From positions 4,275,001 to 4,339,000 of the forward strand of contig JAMJFZ010000289.1 in the NCBI GenBank assembly GCA_026225945.1: a stretch of DNA of 64,000 nucleotides. Direction: 5' to 3'. The notes beneath the pieces are model-generated. The model had not been told where the DNA came from. It saw only the letters and a list, made by a program, of their open reading frames with translations, and made no database searches. Positions within the stretch are counted from its first letter, which is position 1. Every line of letters starts with the position of its first letter. Positions 56,380-64,000 of this stretch are shown one piece after another. The translations under genes were made by a program, and so were the position numbers. This stretch comes from Cricetomys ansorgei (lineage: Eukaryota; Chordata; Mammalia; Rodentia; Nesomyidae).

Positions 56380-57300
56380 TTGGCAGCCATACATACTTCA
56401 AGGAATTGTTGCCGGATGATTTCTATGGTGTCTGTACCCATTTATACTTCCATTTACAGTGCTGGAGTCCACATGACCCAACTTTATATTGCTTTGCTTT
56501 GTATTTGGGAAAAATAGACGTAGAGATTTGTAGTTTTAATTTACATTTATCTACTTTATAATGTTTTTGAATTTCTATCTAAAATACAATCTCATTTGCT
56601 TTGATTGTCATCTGTAAAATACTAATTATCAAAAAGACCATGTATAGAAATTGCTGTGATTTTAGACATTCCAATTATAGTCTTCTCCTTTTCCAAATCT
56701 TTGCTTATTGTGATCTGTGATGTTTGTTGGAAAGACTGTATTTCTTGTGTAGTCACAGTTGCTCTGTACTTAACCTAGTGGTGGTACAGGACAAATTCAA
56801 ATCCTTGTGAATCTTATCAGACTTTCTATGAGGTGTATCCCTTGAATATAATAGATATTTAGACTTTTTATTACTTTATTCCAAAGTATGAGCATTTATA
56901 GATCAGTTATGTAATATTATTTTAAAATTTAAAAATACATTTAATTTTACAAAATCCCATTTTCCTACACAAATGAGATGTTCATCTTATTGGCATAATT
57001 TTAGATATTAATATAAATACTTATATTTATGCATAATCAAATGAACCATCCTTGCATTTCTGGATTAAAATATGTTTCATTATGAATGCTTTTGTTAAAT
57101 AAACTGCTGAAACACACAAATTTTCTTTTATAATTTTGAAATATTATTTAATTAATGAAAATGATTCATGGTTTCTCCATTTCTATGCTTTATTTCCTAA
57201 TGTGAAATCTATACCATTTTACATATTTTTCCCTTTCAATTTTGTGGAACTTTGATAATTACCTTAAAGAGTGGGTTGTTTTTAATTAAGTGATCCACCA
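56380..57300 (-). mobile_element. Ancient L1 ORF2 fragments, antisense
   Basis: Two old ORF2/3'-side blocks. At 56425-56640: TCTGTACCCATTTATACTTCC, ATTTACAGTGCTGGAG, AGATTTGTAGTTTTAATTTAC follow the antisense L1 block for the segment ahead of the 3' end. At 56940-57300: GAGATGTTCATCTTATTGGC, TTATGCATAATCAAATGAAC, CATCCTTGCATTTCTGG (very close to the antisense GAACCATCCTTGCATCCCTGG of the reverse-transcriptase region), CTGCTGAAACACACAAATTTTC, TTTTGTGGAACTTTGATAA. Spacing between blocks is shorter than in intact L1, so there is an internal deletion. All frames are broken. Confidence 0.55.
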
Positions 57301-59305
57301 AAATTCTCACCACTTTATCCAGGTTCCCAGATGCATTTACTTTAGAAAGGGTCCCACAAGCTGCACAACGAACACTGATTAGAGGCCAGAGTCAAGAGGG
57401 TTGGCACAGATCAGGAGAGCTGATTGTTCTCTCTCTCTGAGATTTGACTTTTCTCCTTGGCCACATGCTCCTTTTGGAAATAATATTCTGAGAATATTTA
57501 TGTATTGCACTCTTTTAACTTAAAACTTTCTTTATCTGAAATGGACTGTCTAGAATAAATTTTATTTGATTTTAAAGTCTTCCCTGCTCTTTGCACAATG
57601 TCTCTCGTATTTTCAAATATCCCATATCTCTCCTGAATGATGTTTGATCTTCAGTGATGTAATCTTCCAATGATTTGGTTATATAAATTAGATGTAAATC
57701 TCCATCTTCCACTTCGGGAATTTAGTATTGTATCATTTATTCAAATGGGCATCATGTACTCCTGCTGGCCTTCTTCCTTATACATTAACATATTATACAT
57801 TTTGACTCCTAGATTTTGTGTTGCTTAGATATTCTGAATTATTTCATTTATTTTGGTATCTTGAACAAAAAGCACATAATTATTTTTTAAATCATCATCT
57901 GAACCTAATTAATAGCAGCCTCTTCTAGTCACTTGTAGGGGTATTGCTAGACTGTTGGGTTTGTGACCATATATATAGTTTGGATACTAATCTTAGAACA
58001 TGGGGCAGAGGTTTTGAGATTTTATTTCTTCATACACTCCTTTTAAAATAAAGAAGAATATTACAGACCACCTCCTAGTTGTTTAAATTAGGAATAAATG
58101 AGTTAAGATGCAGATAGTTTATTTTGCACAATGCACTTTCATATAGTAAACACATACTACACAGGAGAATTTGGGACAATAACCCAGAGACAGCATACTA
58201 CATTTTATAACCTTGACTCCTAATGCCTGTTATTCAGAACATGCTTCTCTCCATGCAGTGTGGGTGGATAGACTGTGTTAGTGTAACTCTGAATTTTAAT
58301 CCTAGATTTTTTTATGACTATATTTTAACACTACTGTTATTCTTTTAGAAAAGAGTAAGCTTAATAAATTTCGATGACTTCTTATTTCATTTTTTCCTGC
58401 TCTCTCCTAGAGTGATTGCCTTCTGTGCTGGTCATACCTTCTGAGGGTCATTTCAAAAAGATCTCTTGTATGCATGTGTTCTTATTAACTTCTCAGCCTC
58501 ATTCATTATATTGAAAGTGAATACCTCACCACAGCTCTTGTCCTTCAACTTTTCTAAGTTTAAAATTTTAAAGTACAGTTGCTTTTAGTTTCCCCCCAAA
58601 AAAATAAATAAAGTACTCACACATTTCTTATGCTTTGCCTTTCTTTGATATGATTTCTCTTTCCCATAGCATGAGATTCCATGTCTGCTAAGGTCTACGT
58701 GGAGATGGTAGAAAGGAACAAATGTTAGCTGCATTATGTAGGGACCAGGTTTAGATGAATCTTTTTGTCCTGTGAGCAGTCATTCCTGTTCTCACTCAAG
58801 AACAGTATTTTTTTATACCTTGAAAATTATGCTGCTTCTACCAAAATCATTTCACTGAAGAGTACTCCATTTCTAAAACTTCTTTAATGGAATTAGTGGT
58901 AGTCCAATAAGGAGAGAATACCTAGAGGTTTGAATACCCTGTATTGACCATAACAGACCAAGTAATGATCCAATGACTGAAGAAACAAAATGCTTATTCC
59001 TAGAATACTCTCCTCCAGCTCAGTTTACTACCCTTAGACCCCTTGTCCTATGCTGTTTTGATTTGCAATTTGCAGTGTCTGCTATCATCAGTATACCAGA
59101 AATGATTATTGTTTTAACCATAATAGATAAAGTTGCTTTCAAAATTTGAAAAATCAGAGAATTGCTGGCTTTAAATTCAAAGATGAGACAACACTAATAC
59201 TGGAACCCTTGTTATGAAGGATGGAGCTAAAGAAAGAAATGAGTGCTGCAAGTCACAGAGCACTCATGATGATCAGCTATTAAGCCCTGTTACACCTACA
59301 ATCGC
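57301..59305. other. AT-rich sequence, possibly more ancient L1
   Basis: 57420-57900 has AT-rich, T-biased composition and phrases like TAAATCTCCATCTTCCAC and TATCATTTATTCAAATGGGCATC that fit old antisense L1 or MER DNA, but no landmark is decisive. 57350-57420 is an unexplained GC-richer insert. Nothing recognised from 57900 to 59305. Confidence 0.3.
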
Positions 59306-59547
59306 AAACACATTTCCAGGGCTGGAGAATAGCTCCGTGATTAAGAGCACTTGTTCTTTCCCAGGGTCTTGGTTTAATTTCTGGCACCCACATGTAGGCT
59401 CATAAGTATCTATAACTCCATTTCCAGGGGAACCTGAACACTGACCTCCACCAGCACCAGGAGTGCATGTGAGACACAAATATAAAAAAGGGCAAAACAT
59501 TCATGCACATAAAATAAATATAAAATAGTAAACAAAACATATTTCCA
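59306..59547 (+). mobile_element. B2 SINE with clear target-site duplication
   Basis: Body 59319-59534: GGGCTGGAGAATAGCTCCGT, GATTAAGAGCACTTGTTC, TTTCCCAGGGTCTTGGTTTA, ATTTCTGGCACCCACATGTA, GGCTCATAAGTATCTATAAC, TCCATTTCCAGGGGAACCTG, ACACTGACCTCCACCAGCAC, GTGCATGTGAGACACAAAT, AATAAATATAAAATAG tail. AAACACATTTCCA (59306-59318) and AAACATATTTCCA (59535-59547) are the duplication, one mismatch in 13. Confidence 0.97.
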
Positions 59548-59692
59548 ATATATTTTTTTGTTTTTATTCTACTGTCACTAGCTTAATTTTGGTACGATCG
59601 TATTTTATCTGGATCAGAGGATCCACTCAATTCTTTTTCCGTGGGTAGTGTCAACAGCTTTGCTTTCCTATTTGTTTTTCATAGTGCTTGTT
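59548..59692. other. Short unique spacer
   Basis: Nothing recognised. Confidence 0.4.
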
Positions 59693-60076
59693 TTAGCCAC
59701 TATTCTATTGCTTTGAAGAGACACCAGGACAAAGGCAACTCTTATAAGGGAAAGCATTCTATTGGGAGCTTGCTTATAGTTTCAAAGGCTTAGTCCCATT
59801 ATCATCACAGTAGGGAGCATGGTAGTAGGCAGGCAAGGTGTTAGAGATGTAGCTGAGAGCTACATCGTGATCCACAAGCAGAGAGTGAGCAAAAGAGATA
59901 CAGACAGACTGGGCCTGGTACAGACTTTTGAAACCTCAGTGTCCACCCGGAGTGGTACACTTTCTCCAACAAAGACACAACTCCTAATCATTATAATTCT
60001 TCCAACAGTTACCTGGTGACTAGGCAAACTTTCAAGTATATGAGCTTTTGAGTTCATATGTATTCTAACCACCATA
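59693..60076. mobile_element. URR1-like element, near full length
   Basis: TTAGCCACTATTCTATTGCT, TTGAAGAGACACCAGGACAA, AGGCAACTCTTATAAGGGAA, GTCCCATTATCATCACAGTA, GGGAGCATGGTAGTAGGCAG, CTTTTGAAACCTCAGTGTCC, ACTTTCTCCAACAAAGACAC, AACTCCTAATCATTATAATT, and the terminal ATGTATTCTAACCACCA. The most complete of four copies; both termini resemble those of the 10809-11403 copy. Tentatively a non-autonomous DNA transposon. The two opposed 66-71-codon frames are artefacts. Confidence 0.75.
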
Positions 60077-60111
60077 GGGCTACTAAGATGCTCATTTTAT
60101 TTAATTTTATT
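60077..60111. repeat. (TTTA)n-like low complexity
   Basis: TCATTTTATTTAATTTTATTTATTATTTT stretch, the antisense A-rich tail of the following B4. Confidence 0.7.
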
Positions 60112-60297
60112 TATTATTTTTGAGGCAAAGCCTCATGTATTCCAGAGGATGTATTCCAGCCTCTTCCCTCCACCTCCCACCTCCTGGATTTACAAGCATG
60201 CAGCTACACACTTGTTTCATTTGCAGTGGGGATCAAATTCGGATCTTCCTGAATATCAGGCAAGTACTATGCCAACTGAGCTATATCTGCAGGCCAG
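60112..60297 (-). mobile_element. B4 SINE, antisense
   Basis: A 7SL-like half first (TTTGAGGCAAAGCCTCATGT, ATTCCAGCCTCTTCCC, CACCTCCTGGATTTACAAGC, ATGCAGCTACACACTTG), then an ID/tRNA-Ala-like half (GTGGGGATCAAATTCGGATC, TTCCTGAATATCAGGCAAGT, ACTATGCCAACTGAGCTATA, TCTGCAGGCCA). This B1-then-ID order antisense is diagnostic of B4. The ID half keeps the B-box-like GATCAAATTC and A-box-like TGAGCTA on the opposite strand. Confidence 0.85.
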
Positions 60298-61185
60298 GGT
60301 GTTGCTTCTAATTTAAAAGTTCTACTATGACACTCTGTTGCAGAGACTTTTAATAATGTTCTTATGTCCTGTAGTACAGTGTTCATCTGTAATGCCTCGT
60401 TCTAGAACCCTTTGTTTGCTGAGTCTCCTACCTCTTTTTGCCTTCAACTTCTTTGTCAATTTCATCCTTTATTCTCTAGACTTTCTTATTTATATGCTTT
60501 TCTTTAAAGACTTTGCTTCTTATCTACCTCCTGTAGCAATCCTGGCCTCAGAGTCTGAGCTCAAATGAGGAAGAACTCTGCTGTCAATTATACCGTCCCT
60601 CCATGGTGTACATAAAGAGATACACTGCCTCATTGTATGAGGCAGCCTTCCAACTCAATTTCCATCTGTCCCCACATAGAGTACAAGTTATGTGAAGGGC
60701 AAAATCTCCATAGTACTAGATTCCCAAGTGCCTAATATGGCATTGACGTGGTTGTGTTATCAGAGTGATCAACAACAAAGGAAGAACTAAGCATCAACAG
60801 AACTGTGTAAGAGTATCAACAAAGGAAATAGCCTATGCTGGCTGCTTCCCCTCTATAAGAAGGTGTTTCAGAGAATGAAGAAGAAAAACAGATTTCACTG
60901 GAGCTTGTCATTTACAGAGATGGCTGCTGCTCATAAACATGGCTAAAGATCTCTGGAGGCCACTTTTACAGCAGCTCACTTCCAAACCCCTGTCACTATG
61001 CAGAGATAATTACTTGTATGATTTATGTGTTTGCAGAGGACCTTTATTCAAGGTAACCCCTTCCAATCACTTTTATTATGTTACTGTCAAAACACCCTCA
61101 ATTTGAAATCTATTTCTCTCTATTTCTTCAATCCTGGTTTCTTTCTTGGTTAACTTACAGGTATGATAATTGCATTGAAGATGTA
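60298..61185. other. Unique sequence
   Basis: Nothing recognised. The plus frame at 60338-60568 is F/L-rich and unsupported. Confidence 0.4.
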
Positions 61186-61310
61186 GAAATAGATAGATGA
61201 AAGATAGATAGATAATGATAGATATATAGATGATAGATAGATAATAGATGTAAATAGATAGATGATAGACAGATATATAGATAGATGATGTAGATATGAT
61301 ATAGATATAA

Positions 61311-61362
<52 letters not shown>
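61186..61362. repeat. (GATA)n-(GT)n compound microsatellite
   Basis: Degenerate GATA/GATG units from 61186 to 61309, then CC and 25 GT units at 61313-61362. The GT part is the most uniform long dinucleotide run in the window and likely polymorphic. Confidence 0.97.
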
Positions 61363-61364
<2 letters not shown>

Positions 61365-62509
61365 TTGTGAAATGTCGGTTTTTCTCTCTATGTTCTGGCC
61401 AATTTTGGGAGTAATCTGAATGGTTGGTTTGGATTGTTGAAAGGCTTTTAATCTTTTAATGAAGTCCCTATGCCCTGGGGTACACAGACATTGTTCTTCT
61501 CTAACAACAATCCCTATAGCCCTTTGACTTTCTAAATATAGTGGTTCACTTTACCATATTCCTCAGGCAAGGGGTTGGTAGACTTCTATAGTTAGACTGG
61601 ACTTCACTGTTTATAACCTAGCATTTGGTAGCCAGAAAGTATGATTTAGGCTTCTACCAAATTGTCAGTATTATAAAAAATAACTTATTGAAGTTTTCTG
61701 ACTTTGATTGAAAAAGTTTTACATAGAAATTGTTATTTACATGTACAAAGGGGTTTAAATAAAAATACTAGATTTACATGTAATATTCAAAATTGATACA
61801 ATCAATTCTGCTATCTTAAGGAGTATTTAAAGTAATACAACAATTCCTACTCAGAAAAGGAAAGCCCTGGCTTTTATGGATATTACTCCCAAATGAGAGA
61901 AAACCTCCTTGACAATTTTGTTTATAATGCACTGCATTTAGAAGGAACAATAACGAGCCATTTGCAGCTTAGTTTTATGTGTATTGTTACTCTATTTTGC
62001 AGCCCAAAGCAAAAGTAGACATTGTAGAATGCTAATAAAACCATCTTTATTTATACTTTACATTATTCATGTTGATATTTTTTTCTGTACTTTTTTTGGT
62101 TCCCCTTCCTCCTTTCTTTTTGAAATGAAATTGCAGTAATATGTAGAGTATAATAATAATTATTCAAGCAATTGTTAGTCAACGCTATATATTTTTGTAT
62201 TTTCCCACATATATTAATATAATAGACTGCTCCTAATGTTTTGCAAAGTTCAAAAATTCAAACCAAATAATTATATTAGATTAAGTTTTAACATGTCCTA
62301 ATATGACATTATAAGACAAGGAAATGCCAAAGATGCTATTGGGTTCATTTTCTTTCAGCTGTCTACTGCTTGACATTCAGCCTACTCTGAAGAGTAGTTT
62401 GTTTCCACATTGAGACTCCCTTGGATAGACCTAAATTTTCATTTGCAAATGTTTATTAATTAGAGAAAGCTTCTGGATTAGGAATGGGTGCATATGTCTA
62501 CTTCTTCAG
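61363..62509. other. Unique AT-rich sequence
   Basis: Nothing recognised. Confidence 0.4.
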
Positions 62510-62735
62510 CTCTAGTATCCTGTCTGGTTCAGAACTGTAGATACTGCCTCAACTTCTGTGAGTTCATATGTGCAACAGCAGGTAATATTTAGTTTTACCC
62601 TAGCTCTCTCTGGGCTACCTAGTCTCAGGTTCTTGTTCATGAAAGCAGTGTCATGTATTGGTTTGTGTGTGTACGTCTGTGTGTGTGTACGTGTGTATGT
62701 GTGTGTGTGTGTGTATTTATGTGTTAAGTATAAGT
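62510..62735 (-). mobile_element. L1 3' UTR fragment, antisense
   Basis: CTTCTGTGAGTTCATATGTG near 62554, CTGGGCTACCTAGTCTCAGG near 62611, TTCTTGTTCATGAAAGCAGT near 62630. These match two blocks of the antisense Lx 3' UTR, joined by a deletion, and end at an impure GT tract at 62660-62713. Confidence 0.6.
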
Positions 62736-62939
62736 AGATAACTTTCCCCTTTCTTATCTCTCCTATAAGTAGGAAATTCTCTTTTTGCAAACAAAAAAAG
62801 AAAAAAAACCAGAAAATTAAAGTTAATTATTAATTGGGAATATTAAAATAAATTCGTGGATAACTGGAAAGTGAGGATAATATGTAAAATATGAAAGATT
62901 TTAGGCAGGGCTTTTTTTGTTTTATTTTGCTGTTTTGAT
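62736..62939. other. AT-rich spacer
   Basis: Nothing recognised. Confidence 0.35.
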
Positions 62940-63475
62940 TGTATACTTTTAATATAATATTTTTATCTTATTAATTTCAAATTCATATTTATATAAATGA
63001 TATTGATCATATCCAACATTCCCTCCTTCCACACCCCCCTAATGTCCACACCCCATCTCACTTTCTCAACTTTGTGTCCTTTTTTTGTTGTTGCTGTGGC
63101 AATCAGTATAGAGGAATCAGCAGGTAAATGGGTGTGGGGCCATTCACTGGGTGTGGTTGTCCTACCAATGGCCACGTCCTCTATAGACAGTGAATCCTTC
63201 CCTCATAGCCATCAACTGCAACTAGCTCCTCTGTCAAAAGCAGGGCCTCATAGTCCCCTCCCCAATTCGTGCTGGAAGTTTGACTGGTTTGATCTTGTGC
63301 AAATCTTGTGGAGGTAAATACAGATCGTGAGTTGTTTGTCCATTAAGTCTGTAGTTCACAGCTCTAAGCCTTGGATACAGAAAGTAAATACAGGTGATTC
63401 ATCCATAACTAAGCATTCACTATTGCTTCTACTTGACACGCAACTCATACCTTGAAATCTTATGAATCTCTGCAC
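62940..63475 (-). mobile_element. L1 (Lx-type) 3' UTR, antisense
   Basis: CATATCCAACATTCCCTCCTT, CTCAACTTTGTGTCCTTTTT, TTGTTGTTGCTGTGGCAATC, GGGTGTGGGGCCATTCACTG, GGGTGTGGTTGTCCTACCAA, TGGCCACGTCCTCTATAGAC, CAGTGAATCCTTCCCTCATAG, CCATCAACTGCAACTAGCTC, AGCAGGGCCTCATAGTCCCC, TGGTTTGATCTTGTGCAAATC. The order matches antisense rodent L1 3' UTRs carrying the CATGGGTGTGGGGCCATCCACTGG block. Similarity is weak after about 63330. Confidence 0.85.
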
Positions 63476-63493
63476 TGACTACTACCCACTGCC

Positions 63494-63601
63494 AAAAAAA
63501 GGAAAGGAAGGAAAGAAGGAAAGAAGGAAAGAAGGAAAGAAGGAAGGAAGGAAGGAAGGAAGGAAGGAAGGAAGGAAGGAAAGAAAGAAAGAGAAAAAGA
63601 G
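63494..63601. repeat. 108-nt pure purine tract, (GGAA)n
   Basis: No pyrimidine between 63494 and 63601. GGAAA/GAAGG units, then perfect GGAA, then GAAA. Confidence 0.97.
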
Positions 63602-64000
63602 TTTTCTGACTGAAATGAAAGCAACACAAATATACAACATAGTCATACATGTTTAGGTGACAGAATGAAAACATGACCATTAAACATAACTTAAAGTCTC
63701 CCCAGTCATGAGGTTTTAACTAGCTACACACTACCAGTGGATCAGGACTCACACCCAATCAGAAAGAGGTGGTTAACCGTTGTTCCTCTGTTTAGTCTTG
63801 GATATATCTAGCCAAGAAAGTTGATAATGTAGCATTAAAGGTCCAGTGTTGAATGAGATATTGATATCAATTTGCTTCCAGGGACCACTTTGGAAAGATG
63901 CCCTTTGTCAAAGAAGGTAATTGTCCAATTTCTCAATAGATTTTTCTCTAATAACTGAGTATCAGAGCCTAGATGACATCAGACAATTGTTGGCAGCATG
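63602..64000. other. Unique sequence to window end
   Basis: Nothing recognised. Confidence 0.4.

Noticed and set aside
10373..60297. tRNA genes suggested by A- and B-box-like sequences
   Set aside because: All such sites lie in B2 or B4 SINEs; none folds into a complete cloverleaf with an intact anticodon arm.
61186..61362. CRISPR-like regular repeats
   Set aside because: Short GATA units without unique spacers; a plain microsatellite in a mammalian genome.

Overview
The window is muroid rodent nuclear DNA. The evidence is its dispersed repeats: B1, B2, B3 and B4 SINEs, Lx-type LINE-1 3' ends, and long CA/GT, GATA and homopurine microsatellites. The species cannot be fixed by reading. At least five B1 copies share an unusual variant near the 3' end (GTTACAACAGAGA), which argues for a clade-specific B1 subfamily. 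The background is AT-rich and CpG-poor. No complete protein-coding gene, rRNA, tRNA gene, CRISPR array or CpG island is visible, so this is best read as gene-poor intergenic or long-intron sequence. All long open frames lie in repeats or look like chance.

Layout. 0.4-2.5 kb: three plus-strand L1 3' ends, then an antisense ancient L1 piece. 2.5-10.3 kb: mostly unique AT-rich DNA with one octamer-bearing candidate conserved element. 10.4-13.4 kb: a B2, a mid-repetitive rodent element split by a B1 with a (TTTA)n tail, a 30-bp tandem duplication and a B3. 16.7-19.3 kb: a B1 / GAA-tract / B2 array and an unclassified CT-rich repeat. 23-29 kb: an antisense L1 3' end holding a CG/CA tract, a B3, a long (TA)n and a B2. 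31.8-33.7 kb: a purine tract, a CpG-enriched unique segment, a B2, and a minus-strand exon-like segment with a good donor but a weak acceptor. 36.6 kb: two adjacent perfect AT-rich palindromes. 37.4-44.9 kb: an LTR-like segment, several B1s, an antisense L1 and large microsatellites. 49.7-52.5 kb: the longest L1 piece (antisense) and a mid-repetitive element. 53.8-54.5 kb: a short local templated insertion with a 10-bp target-site duplication. 54.7-63.6 kb: B1, B2, B4, an ancient antisense L1, a full-length mid-repetitive element, GATA/GT arrays and two antisense L1 3' ends.

There is no gene network to describe. The most informative signals are structural: the templated insertion at 53.85 kb copied from 54.42 kb, the palindrome pair at 36.6 kb, six long pure homopurine/homopyrimidine runs (63-132 nt), nested repeat insertions with visible target-site duplications, and the exon-like segment at 33.5 kb. 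Repeat family names come from recalled consensus sequences, not from a search.
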